From contig JAFGHN010000070.1 of assembly GCA_016930115.1 (NCBI GenBank), forward strand, positions 1 to 11,085: a stretch of 11,085 nucleotides of DNA, written 5' to 3'. Positions within the stretch are counted from its first letter, which is position 1. Each line of letters starts with the position of its first letter. Source of the DNA: Spirochaetales bacterium (GTDB lineage: Bacteria; Spirochaetota; Spirochaetia; ARS1246). Position numbers and translations under genes: made by a program. This document shows positions 1 through 6,131 of the stretch, in pieces. A model generated the notes under the pieces. That model was not told the DNA's origin and searched no databases. It saw only the letters and a list, made by a program, of their open reading frames with translations.

Positions 1-723
1 CGGGTGGTTTTCAGGAAAGCCGCTCTTGCCGTTCAATGTGGTGAACACCGGAATCGCCGTCAGTTCGGAGAACTCGACAAGCTCATCGGTAGCGCCGGCG
101 AAGAGGATTCCCTGTCCAGCCCGGATTATCGGGTTCTTCGCTGCCAACAGAGCTTTTACTGCATCCCGCACATCCGCCGGATCACCTGCAGACCGGAGTC
201 TCTTGACCGGCTTGTAGTTGAAAGACGCGTCGTTGAACTCCTCGTTGTACAGATCGACCGGAATTTCCACGACTACCGGACCGGGCCGGCCTGACCGCAG
301 ATACGTAAAAGCGCGGCGCATTTTTTCGGTAACCTGCTCGGGGAAGTACATCGTATCGACCCATTTGGTAATTCCATCCAGGTTTTTTGCAGCGCTGAAA
401 CTCGGTTGCATAGTGACGCGCCGTTTTGGAGGGGCCATCGGCAGAAACAGAAGCGGCGTGGAATCGTCCCACGCTTGCGCGATGCCCGAATAGGCGTTCT
501 CCACTCCCTGGTTATGTTGAGACACGCTGACGCCTAGTTTATTTCCACCGGTTACGCGGGCGACTGCATCTATCATATTTATAGCGACGCGCTCGGTCCG
601 GGTTTTAATGAACCGGATGTCCTCCTTCGCGGCCGATTCTACCAGATGGTTCAACGGGAAACCAACTATATATTCGAACCCCTCCATTTTTAGGATTTTT
701 GCTACAGCTTCACCTACTTTCAT
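1..723 (-). CDS. TPP-dependent enzyme, acetolactate synthase/decarboxylase superfamily (N-terminal part; cut by window edge)
   Basis: The open frame runs without a stop from an ATG at 721-723 to the first base of the window, giving 241 residues; the C-terminal half is outside. The sequence follows the TPP-enzyme plan. A pyrimidine-binding domain begins MKVGEAVAKILKMEG and has the conserved cofactor-activating Glu at residue 44 (TRTER, followed by AVARVTGG). It continues with the helix NAYSGIAQAWDDSTPLLFLP and then GRPGPVVVEIPVDLY near 150-165. From about 185 the central domain starts (NPIIRAGQGILFAGA, then IPVFTTLNGKSGFPENHP). An AGGAGG ribosome site at 734-739 lies 10 bases before the ATG. 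The usual GPG segment after the first sheet reads QHNQG (69-73), so it is probably not a canonical acetolactate synthase. Such enzymes decarboxylate or condense 2-oxo acids; the exact substrate is unknown. It is transcribed divergently from the dehydrogenase at 1110, probably from the sigma-54 site at 785-800. Confidence 0.88.
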   Translation of the reverse strand, partial: MKVGEAVAKILKMEGFEYIVGFPLNHLVESAAKEDIRFIKTRTERVAINMIDAVARVTGGNKLGVSVSQHNQGVENAYSGIAQAWDDSTPLLFLPMAPPKRRVTMQPSFSAAKNLDGITKWVDTMYFPEQVTEKMRRAFTYLRSGRPGPVVVEIPVDLYNEEFNDASFNYKPVKRLRSAGDPADVRDAVKALLAAKNPIIRAGQGILFAGATDELVEFSELTAIPVFTTLNGKSGFPENHP

Positions 724-784
724 CTCGCTATATCCTCCTGTTGAGACGACTAATAAAAAGGAAATTGAATCCTTATTTCAGAAT

Positions 785-800
785 TGCAACCAATGTGCCG
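785..800 (-). promoter_or_regulatory. Candidate sigma-54 (RpoN) promoter for the TPP enzyme
   Basis: Read on the minus strand, the site is CGGCAC-ATTGG-TTGCA. The sigma-54 consensus is TGGCACG-N4-TTGCW, so GGCAC, the five-base gap and TTGCA all match. The -24 GG and -12 GC are in exact register. Transcription would start near 774, leaving a leader of about 50 bases that contains the AGGAGG ribosome site. Sigma-54 promoters need an upstream enhancer-binding protein; the inverted-repeat arms at 848-865 and 948-965 would lie about 80 and 180 bases upstream of the start, the usual range for such sites. No activator gene is visible in the window. Confidence 0.6.
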
Positions 801-847
801 TTAATTCGGCGTCTTGTAAACCCCATTTATGCTGAATCTTCTGTAGT

Positions 848-965
848 GATCCGAATCCTGTTGAAGTTGCAGTGCAGCGGTTTGCCAGTAGCAAAAACAG
901 GCGTCTAATTGGTGTTTTGCTGCACCTCAGGTACTGGTTTGAGGGCATTCAACAGGATTCGGATC
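848..965. repeat. 118-bp element bounded by perfect 18-bp inverted repeats
   Basis: The left arm GATCCGAATCCTGTTGAA (848-865) is matched exactly by its reverse complement at 948-965; one further pair (T847/A966) extends it to 19. The arms are centred exactly 100 bp apart. The interior holds shorter inverted pairs that cannot all form at once: GTGCAG 872-877 with CTGCAC 920-925, and CCAGTA 885-890 with TACTGG 932-937. The trinucleotide AGT flanks both ends (845-847 and 966-968), which could be a short target duplication or chance. The element could be a miniature inverted-repeat (MITE- or REPIN-like) insertion, or a pair of protein-binding sites for divergent control. If the flanking promoters are right, it is in neither transcript, which favours a DNA-level role. 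There is no coding sequence inside. Confidence 0.8.
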
Positions 966-984
966 AGTAAGCAAATCTTCCGGC

Positions 985-1013
985 TTGCGACCGGGACGTC
1001 GTTTCTGTACTAT
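985..1013 (+). promoter_or_regulatory. Possible sigma-70 promoter for the dehydrogenase
   Basis: TTGCGA (985-990) and TACTAT (1008-1013) are separated by 17 bases; each matches four of six consensus positions. The predicted start near 1020 gives a leader of about 90 bases that includes the hairpin at 1047-1080. The match is only moderate. A TTGACA-like sequence at 1019-1024 has no acceptable -10 partner. Confidence 0.35.
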
Positions 1014-1046
1014 TCCGTTTGACATGAGTGATACGTGAAAAGCCGG

Positions 1047-1080
1047 CGCCGGAGTGGTTCGCCACTGTAAACTTCCGGCG
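1047..1080 (+). promoter_or_regulatory. Structured leader with UUCG-capped hairpin upstream of the dehydrogenase
   Basis: An inner stem AGTGG/CCACT (1053-1057 with 1062-1066) closes a TTCG tetraloop. It is stacked on an outer stem CGCCGG/CCGGCG (1047-1052 with 1075-1080), with an eight-base bulge (1067-1074) on the 3' side only. The structure ends 19 bases before the ribosome site at 1100-1103, so it could affect initiation at the dehydrogenase start. Together with GTGAAAA at 1035-1041, the block resembles part of the cobalamin riboswitch core, but no B12 box follows. The hairpin is well supported; its function is not known. Confidence 0.55.
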
Positions 1081-1109
1081 GCTGCAGGCATCAGAAAATG
1101 GAGCGGACA

Positions 1110-2138
1110 ATGAAGGCGGCCGTGTACAAAGAGAAAGGGGTACTTGCTGTAGAAGAGATGCCCTCGCCGTCACCACATGAGGGCGAACTGCTTGTTCGTG
1201 TCACCTACTGCGGGATTTGCGGCACCGATCTGCACAACTATTCCTGCGGGATACCCGCACCGGGGTCCGTGTTGGGGCACGAATGGTGCGGTGTTGTTGC
1301 GGAGCTTGGAGACGGTGTCCGCGGTTTCCATGTGGGCGACCGGGTGATGTACCACCCGTATGGCGGGCCGGGCGCCGTTGCCGCCGGCGAGGCATCGTCG
1401 CGGAATCTCCGGTTGAACCCCCGGGCGATATACTCCGCCCCCGCAAGAAGGGGGGCCTACGCGGATTACATAACCACGGCTGCCTCGCGTGTGGCCCGGA
1501 TACCCGACGGTGTGTCGGACAAAGCCGCCGCCTGCCTCGAGCCCCTCGTCGCAGCCATACACGCGGTTCGTTTGGGCAACCTGAAAGTCTCCGACACCGT
1601 CGCCTTTATCGGCGCCGGACCCATCGCGCTTTTTATGATTCAGCGGGTCAAACAGGCCGGCGCCAGGGCAGTCTATGTTTCCGAGATCAGCCCCGCGCGC
1701 GCGGCAAAAGCGACGGAGCTTGGGGCCGACAGGGTGTTCAACCCGCTGAAACAAGATATCGTCGAAGAAATCGTCGGGCTCACCGGCGGTCGGGGACCCG
1801 ATATCGTTTACGAATGCGCCGCCGCAAAGGGCACCCTCGATCAGGCATGCAGGCTCGTTGCGGTGGATGGACGTGTCACCTGCCTTGCGGTATATCAGGA
1901 GACCATCACTCTCGACCCGCTCGACTGGTACATGATGCAGCCCGAGATAAAGTTCACCACAAACCGTGCGTCAACGCCGTTTGATTGGGAGATTGCCGCG
2001 GAAGCTCTCTCCAAGCGGACCATCGATGTTGAGACTGTTATTACGAATATTATCGCCCTTGATGAGATGCAGGATACCTTTCAGGCGCTTCTCAATCCGG
2101 CGACGAACACGATGCTGCGGGTGCTGGTAAAACCGTAG
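1110..2138 (+). CDS. Zinc-dependent alcohol/polyol dehydrogenase (medium-chain family)
   Basis: This 342-residue protein would oxidise an alcohol or polyol to an aldehyde or ketone with NAD+ in the cytoplasm, or do the reverse. The GroES-like catalytic domain has CGICGTD (zinc ligand Cys37) and GHE (His57, Glu58); Glu144 in CLEPL fits the sorbitol/threonine dehydrogenase pattern. The Rossmann fold has GAGPIA (168-173) and an acidic Glu192 after the second strand, which favours NAD over NADP. The four cysteines of the structural zinc lobe are absent: the segment at about 83-115 has no Cys. The start ATG at 1110 is preferred because GGAG (1100-1103) lies six bases before it and the protein then begins MKAAVY, typical for the family. 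An in-frame ATG at 1098 has poorer ribosome spacing. It is divergent from the TPP enzyme, which may supply or use its carbonyl product. The substrate is not predictable. Confidence 0.9.
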   Translation: MKAAVYKEKGVLAVEEMPSPSPHEGELLVRVTYCGICGTDLHNYSCGIPAPGSVLGHEWCGVVAELGDGVRGFHVGDRVMYHPYGGPGAVAAGEASSRNLRLNPRAIYSAPARRGAYADYITTAASRVARIPDGVSDKAAACLEPLVAAIHAVRLGNLKVSDTVAFIGAGPIALFMIQRVKQAGARAVYVSEISPARAAKATELGADRVFNPLKQDIVEEIVGLTGGRGPDIVYECAAAKGTLDQACRLVAVDGRVTCLAVYQETITLDPLDWYMMQPEIKFTTNRASTPFDWEIAAEALSKRTIDVETVITNIIALDEMQDTFQALLNPATNTMLRVLVKP

Positions 2139-2141
2139 AGC

Positions 2142-2171
2142 ACATCGAAGGACCGAAATGCCCTTCGATGT
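2142..2171. terminator. Hairpin between convergent dehydrogenase and tRNA genes, possible two-way terminator
   Basis: ACATCGAAGG (2142-2151) pairs perfectly with CCTTCGATGT (2162-2171) around a ten-base loop, starting three bases after the dehydrogenase stop. It lies where the plus-strand dehydrogenase and the minus-strand tRNA converge. There is no T-run on either side, so it is not a textbook intrinsic terminator; it could instead protect a 3' end. The rest of the gap up to 2255 shows nothing further. Confidence 0.4.
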
Positions 2172-2255
2172 CGGCTGCTGGACGCTGAGCGATGATGGAT
2201 TTTCTTCTGTGGCGACAGCAAACAAGCAGCTATGGAAGGCGCCCTTTGAGCGATC

Positions 2256-2341
2256 TGCCGGCGGTCGGAGTCGAACCGACACGAGAGTCACCCCTCACCA
2301 GATTTTGAGTCTGGCACGTCTACCAGTTTCATCACGCCGGC
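2256..2341 (-). tRNA. tRNA-Leu (anticodon CAA)
   Basis: Read on the minus strand, this 86-base gene has a seven-pair acceptor stem GCCGGCG/CGCCGGC with discriminator A. The D-loop contains TGGTAGAC. The anticodon stem CCAGA/TCTGG encloses CTCAAAA, so the anticodon is CAA (2305-2307), reading the UUG codon. A long variable arm follows, as expected for class II leucine tRNAs, then the T-arm GTCGG-TTCGACT-CCGAC. The 3' CCA is not encoded and must be added enzymatically. A promoter lies just upstream at 2354-2383. Confidence 0.96.
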
Positions 2342-2353
2342 CAATGAAACGAC

Positions 2354-2383
2354 AGCTTAACGTAAGAAAATGATCGATGTCAA
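2354..2383 (-). promoter_or_regulatory. Promoter of tRNA-Leu
   Basis: On the minus strand a perfect TTGACA (2378-2383) is followed after 18 bases by TAAGCT (2354-2359), a weak -10. The start would fall near 2347, a few bases before the mature tRNA 5' end at 2341. A GC-rich hairpin, CTGCGGC/GCCGCAG (2385-2391 with 2399-2405), abuts the -35 on its upstream side. Confidence 0.5.
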
Positions 2384-2455
2384 TCTGCGGCGGGGCCTGC
2401 CGCAGGGCGCCTTCATCTTCCCACGACCACTCGACGTTGCGCCAACGAGTTGGCT

Positions 2456-2476
2456 TTATCATGAGAAAAATGATAA
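2456..2476. promoter_or_regulatory. Palindrome upstream of the glcF-glcD promoter, possible operator
   Basis: TTATCAT (2456-2462) and ATGATAA (2470-2476) form a perfect dyad with a seven-base centre. It ends 14 bases before the -35 at 2491, so it would lie at about -70 to -50 from the start, a common place for an activator. A dimeric regulator responding to a hydroxy acid is plausible but not shown. The small hairpin GCCAA-CGAG-TTGGC at 2441-2454 next to it looks weak. Confidence 0.4.
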
Positions 2477-2490
2477 TATTTGCCCTGTAG

Positions 2491-2520
2491 TTGTAATTTA
2501 TCGCAGGTTGTTTATATAGT
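2491..2520 (+). promoter_or_regulatory. Sigma-70 promoter of the glcF-glcD operon
   Basis: TTGTAA (2491-2496, four of six) and TATAGT (2515-2520, five of six) are 18 bases apart in an AT-rich stretch that stands out from the surrounding GC-rich DNA. The start would be near 2527, giving a leader of about 29 bases up to the TTG start at 2556. Confidence 0.6.
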
Positions 2521-2555
2521 AGCCAGTGCCGATTCTTGGCGCAAAGGATAATCAC

Positions 2556-3869
2556 TTGTCTGAAGCGAAACTCCCACCCGGCCTGAAGGTACCTACCGAG
2601 GAAGAGTATCTCTACTGCATCAGATGCGGACTCTGCCTCTCGGTATGCCCTCTCTACCGGGAAGAGCTCACCGAAACCGCGGGCCCCCGGGGTCATGTGG
2701 CGCTGGCACGCAAACTGTTGGAGGGCGATCTCGAGGCTACGCCGAATCTTTTCGAACAGATGTACCGCTGTTTCGGCTGCCAGGCGTGCGACGAGATTTG
2801 CCCGGTCGGGATCAAGCCTTCAGGGTTGGCGCTCCAGATGCGGCATCTCCAGGAGCAGATCCGTCCCGCGCGGTGGAAAAAGCTCTTATTTGGCCGCATT
2901 CTTCCTTACCCGCAGCGGCTTGAAAGACTGACCTGGCCCCTCAGGCTCTACCAGGGGCTTGGAATCCGCCGGCTCTTCTACGCGCTGGGCCTACGATGGT
3001 TGATGCCGCCTTATCTTCGGGACCTGGAGTCGATGCTGCCGCATCTTCCCCAACGCCCGTTAAGGCGAACGCTGCCTGAGAGGACCGGTGCCGTGGGCGA
3101 GGAGCGCTACAGGATCGGCTTTTTCTTGGGTTGCGCCCAGAGCCTGTTGTTTGGCAATGAGAGCAGTGCTACCGTTCGCGTCCTTTCCCTGAACGGGTGT
3201 ACCGTCATCACCCCCAAAGCTGTGAAATGCTGCGGGATGCCTGCCATAGGCTACGGCCGCCGCGACGAGGTTGTGGAGGCCGCGAAACACAATATCCGGC
3301 TCTTTGAGCAACTGCAGGTTCAAACCATCGTGACCGATTGCGCGACCTGCGGATCGACGTTGAAGGAGTACGGAGACATCCTCTCGAGCGATCCTGAATG
3401 GGCAGAACGCGCCAGGGCCTTCAGTGCAGACGTGAGAGACGTCAGTGAATTCCTCTCGGAAATACCTCTGGAAAAACCAACGGGGCGGCTGGAGCTCAGG
3501 GTCACGTACCACGATCCCTGTCACTTGCGGCGCGCGCAGGGTGTTTGGGAGGCGCCGAGGAAGCTGCTCAGCATGATCGACGGGCTTGATTTTGTCGAGC
3601 TCCCGGAAGCAAACTGGTGCTGCGGTTCGGCAGGAAGCCAGCTCATTACCCATCACGATACCTCTCTTCAGGTCCTGGAACGAAAGATGAATAACGTCGG
3701 GAAAACCGGAGCACAGGTCGTGGCCAGCGGCTGTCCGGGCTGCCAGATGCATCTGCAGGTGGGAGTGCGCCGCCGCCGGCTTAAAATGCAGGTGACTCAT
3801 CCGATTGAACTGTTGGCGAAAGCGTACGACGCGAAAGGCCAAAGGCCGCGGCGTAGATCTCGATCATAA
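2556..3869 (+). CDS. glcF: Glycolate/D-lactate dehydrogenase iron-sulfur subunit (GlcF-like)
   Basis: This subunit passes electrons from the flavin partner to the respiratory chain. With the start at 2556 it has 437 residues. Two [4Fe-4S] ferredoxin motifs are complete: Cys21, 24, 27, 31 (CIRCGLCLSVCP) and Cys72, 75, 78, 82 (CFGCQACDEICP). Two cysteine-rich CCG domains follow. The first runs GFFLGC...KCCGMP...DCATCGSTLKEYG. The second runs DPCHLRRAQG...NWCCGSAG...GCPGCQMHLQ. The start is TTG at 2556, because AAAGGA (2543-2548) sits seven bases before it and it fits the promoter at 2491-2520. A longer reading from GTG at 2526 adds ten residues but has no ribosome site and coincides with the predicted transcription start. 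The glcD-like gene follows after 11 bases, so the two form an operon. No GlcE-like gene is present. The family includes glycolate and D-lactate enzymes, and the substrate is not fixed. Confidence 0.9.
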   Translation: MSEAKLPPGLKVPTEEEYLYCIRCGLCLSVCPLYREELTETAGPRGHVALARKLLEGDLEATPNLFEQMYRCFGCQACDEICPVGIKPSGLALQMRHLQEQIRPARWKKLLFGRILPYPQRLERLTWPLRLYQGLGIRRLFYALGLRWLMPPYLRDLESMLPHLPQRPLRRTLPERTGAVGEERYRIGFFLGCAQSLLFGNESSATVRVLSLNGCTVITPKAVKCCGMPAIGYGRRDEVVEAAKHNIRLFEQLQVQTIVTDCATCGSTLKEYGDILSSDPEWAERARAFSADVRDVSEFLSEIPLEKPTGRLELRVTYHDPCHLRRAQGVWEAPRKLLSMIDGLDFVELPEANWCCGSAGSQLITHHDTSLQVLERKMNNVGKTGAQVVASGCPGCQMHLQVGVRRRRLKMQVTHPIELLAKAYDAKGQRPRRRSRS

Positions 3870-3880
3870 CGGAGACGAAC

Positions 3881-5275
3881 ATGCTCGACCGGTCCATCAT
3901 GCGGAAGCTCAAGAAAATCACTGGAGAAAAAGGCGTGCTTGAGACGCCGGAAGATCTTGCGGTATACGGTTATGACGCAACTTTTGCGGATTCGCCTCCT
4001 GATGCGGTCGTCTTGCCGACCGATACCGCTCAGGTGTCTCGCGTTATCATTCTCGCGGCCGACCTTGGGATCCCCGTTATCCCCCGCGGTATGGGATCCG
4101 GGCTAGCCGCCGCATCGGTACCATTTGAGGGAGGCATCCTCCTTACGCTTTCACGTATGAACAGGATCCTCGAAATCGACCTGCAGAACAGAACGGTGTT
4201 TACCGAAGCCGGGGTGATTACCGCGATCCTGCAGGCCGAAGTCGAAAAGCTAGGTCTTTTCTATCCCCCTGATCCGTCGAGTATCAAGCACTCGAGTATC
4301 GGCGGAAATATTGCCTGTAATGCCGGCGGCCCGAGGTGTCTGAAGTACGGTGTGACCGGAGACTACGTGAAGGGCCTCACCGTTGTGTTGCCCGACGGAG
4401 AGATCATCAAAACCGGGGGAAAGCCGATAAAGGATGTCACCGGTTATGATCTAACGAGTCTTCTCGTAGGCTCCGAAGGAACGCTGGGGGTTGTTACCGA
4501 GGCGCTGCTCCGGCTGGTCAGCAAGCCCAAATTCGCTCGGACCGCCCGGGTTGAGTTTCAGACAATCGCGGAAGCGGGCAAAGCCGTGAACGACATTCTT
4601 TCGGCGGGCCTGGTCCCGGCGACACTCGAGCTTATGGACGAGACAGCCATCAAATGTGTGGATGAGGCTATGCGGCTCAATCTGCCCCGGGATGTCGAGG
4701 CGATTCTCATTATCGAAACCGATGGTCCCGATGAAGCCACGGTGGTGCGAGAGATCGAACAGGTGGCACTGGTCTGTTCGCAAAACAACGCGCGCGAAGT
4801 CAGGGTCGCCGGGAACGAAGCCGAGAGAACCGCGCTCTGGAACGCCAGGCGGAGCTTGAGCCCGAGCCTTGCGCGGGTCGCACCCAACAAGCTGGGTGAA
4901 GATATCACCGTGCCGTTGAGCAAAATTCCTGAGACGATCCAGCGGATCAAATCGATCAGCCGGAAGTATGATCTTCCCATCGTCATCTTCGGCCACGCGG
5001 GAGACGGCAACCTTCATCCCAACGTGCTTTTTGACAAACGCAACAAGGAACAGTGGGAGCGGGTGAACTCCGCGGTCAGGGAGATTTTTGAGACCGCGCT
5101 GGATGTGGGAGGTACGCTCTCCGGCGAGCATGGGGTCGGGGCTCTTAAACGCGCCTATTTAGAAAAGGCGCTGGGGAGAAGATCGATGCTTCTCCAGCGC
5201 GAGATCAAGGCGGTCTTTGATCCAGCCGGAATCATGAATCCTGGTAAGATCTTTCCGGAAAATACCGGGACCTAG
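3881..5275 (+). CDS. glcD: FAD-linked oxidase, glycolate/D-lactate dehydrogenase catalytic subunit (GlcD-like)
   Basis: This 464-residue flavoprotein oxidises a 2-hydroxy acid (glycolate, D-lactate or similar) to the 2-oxo acid and hands electrons to the iron-sulfur subunit encoded before it. The N-terminal FAD-binding (PCMH-type) domain shows PRGMGSGL (68-75), PPDPSS and GGNIACNAGG (141-150), and GSEGTLGVVTEA (197-208). The C-terminal oxidase domain has GHAGDGNLHPN (371-381), SGEHGVG (414-420) and the closing MNPGKIFP. Length and domain order are normal. GGAG (3871-3874) lies six bases before the ATG and the gap to the upstream gene is 11 bases, so translation is probably linked. No signal peptide or membrane segment is visible; a cytoplasmic, membrane-associated complex is likely. 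Glycolate and D-lactate enzymes cannot be separated from the sequence alone. Confidence 0.92.
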   Translation: MLDRSIMRKLKKITGEKGVLETPEDLAVYGYDATFADSPPDAVVLPTDTAQVSRVIILAADLGIPVIPRGMGSGLAAASVPFEGGILLTLSRMNRILEIDLQNRTVFTEAGVITAILQAEVEKLGLFYPPDPSSIKHSSIGGNIACNAGGPRCLKYGVTGDYVKGLTVVLPDGEIIKTGGKPIKDVTGYDLTSLLVGSEGTLGVVTEALLRLVSKPKFARTARVEFQTIAEAGKAVNDILSAGLVPATLELMDETAIKCVDEAMRLNLPRDVEAILIIETDGPDEATVVREIEQVALVCSQNNAREVRVAGNEAERTALWNARRSLSPSLARVAPNKLGEDITVPLSKIPETIQRIKSISRKYDLPIVIFGHAGDGNLHPNVLFDKRNKEQWERVNSAVREIFETALDVGGTLSGEHGVGALKRAYLEKALGRRSMLLQREIKAVFDPAGIMNPGKIFPENTGT

Positions 5276-5310
5276 TACCGCGCGGCTTTGGACGCACGGC
5301 CACGGGCTTC

Positions 5311-5339
5311 TTGACAACGTGCCGATGCGACAGCATGCT
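5311..5339 (+). promoter_or_regulatory. Weak promoter candidate before the secreted protein gene
   Basis: A perfect TTGACA (5311-5316) is followed after 17 bases by CATGCT (5334-5339), which matches the -10 at only three of six positions. The predicted start would be almost at the ATG at 5348, leaving no room for a ribosome site. The gene may instead be read from the glc operon 72 bases upstream. Confidence 0.25.
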
Positions 5340-5347
5340 TTCCGCGT

Positions 5348-5980
5348 ATGCGTATATTGAACCTGGTGTTCGCGGCGTCGTTCTTGATCATTCCATGGTT
5401 CGCCGACGGCGAAGAGCTGCACGCCGGTCCGCTGGATGTCTCGCTTTCCGTGGCGGGCGTTATCCCGGGAGTAATTTTTGCCTCCTTTGAGAAAGATTTC
5501 CCGCCGGAACTCACGGCGGCGTTTTCCAACACGGTGTCACCGGGGTTCAAACTGGTGGCTGATTACTATCCTCCGGCGATTCCGTGGCTCGCTCCCAGCA
5601 TCGCCTCTCACTACGTCCCGTTGTTTCTGCCCGAAGATATCGATTTAGGGTACTGGGATGGCAGGGACCACATTATTCCTAAGAACGATATCCACTTTGT
5701 TGAGATTGAAGGTGGAATTAAATACCGGTCTTTCCTGGGTAAAAGCTGGACCGCCGAGCCAGGGCTCTACTTCGGATACTGCCATACCTTTTCATCCAGC
5801 CCCGATGCGGTAAACAACGGATTCATCATCGACGTCAATACGGAAATACAGCGGCATTATCGGAATTTTCACGTTCTCTTCACCCTGGGGTTCATGACCC
5901 AGCGTTACGGAGGTGTGAAAGACATTGCGTACATCAGATCGTTACCCGTGATATATCTCTCTGCCGGTGTCGGCCTCTGA
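5348..5980 (+). CDS. Secreted protein of unknown function, probable outer-membrane beta-barrel
   Basis: I do not recognise the family. The 210-residue product begins with a short basic start (MR), a hydrophobic core (ILNLVFAASFLIIPWF) and likely signal peptidase cleavage near residues 19-24. The mature part has no helical membrane segment. It is rich in alternating polar and aromatic stretches and glycine turns (VEIEGGIKYRSFLGKSW, EPGLYFGYCHTF, FHVLFTLGFMTQRYGG) and ends VIYLSAGVGL, as expected for beta strands of a small barrel. One Cys lies near residue 145, in the YFGYCHTF stretch. No convincing ribosome site precedes the ATG; other ATGs just upstream are out of frame, so this start is the best available but not certain. 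It lies between the glc genes and the phosphate transporter, with 151 bases to the latter; a shared function is not evident. Confidence 0.7.
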   Translation: MRILNLVFAASFLIIPWFADGEELHAGPLDVSLSVAGVIPGVIFASFEKDFPPELTAAFSNTVSPGFKLVADYYPPAIPWLAPSIASHYVPLFLPEDIDLGYWDGRDHIIPKNDIHFVEIEGGIKYRSFLGKSWTAEPGLYFGYCHTFSSSPDAVNNGFIIDVNTEIQRHYRNFHVLFTLGFMTQRYGGVKDIAYIRSLPVIYLSAGVGL

Positions 5981-6100
5981 TTCCGGTTTTCTTGTCCCGT
6001 ATCTTTACTTTCCAAATCTCTTGTGTTAGAAGAATATTAATTTCCTCATTCTGAACTGGTAGTTGTTCCACCGGCCGATTCAACGGCATATCGCCTCGTC

Positions 6101-6115
6101 CGCCGGCCTCCGGCG
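6101..6115 (+). promoter_or_regulatory. Small hairpin just before the ribosome site of the phosphate transporter
   Basis: CGCCGG (6101-6106) pairs with CCGGCG (6110-6115) around a three-base loop, five bases before the AAAGGA ribosome site (6121-6126). It could modulate initiation. The rest of the 5981-6131 gap has an AT-rich patch at 6033-6040 (AATATTAA) that may hold a -10 element, but no matching -35 was found. Confidence 0.3.
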
Positions 6116-6131
6116 TGTCGAAAGGATGCGC

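Noticed and set aside
182..835. Several short frames on both strands at the left end
   Set aside because: They are out of frame with the continuous minus-strand TPP-enzyme reading that explains 1-723.
960..1115. A complete cobalamin riboswitch upstream of the dehydrogenase
   Set aside because: Only part of the core pattern is present. No B12 box, no upstream P4 strand, and too little sequence before the start codon. Kept only as a resemblance to check.
1217..1984. A 255-residue open frame overlapping the dehydrogenase
   Set aside because: It is rich in Arg and Cys with no domain pattern and lies in the wrong frame of a clear dehydrogenase; it is a GC-rich shadow.
2256..2341. tRNA-Leu as an integration site
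   Set aside because: No repeated copy of the tRNA 3' end, no integrase and no foreign-looking segment beside it.
3060..3842. A 260-residue minus-strand frame opposite glcF
   Set aside because: Antisense shadow of a well-conserved iron-sulfur protein, with no recognisable motif. The same applies to 4451-5131 opposite glcD.
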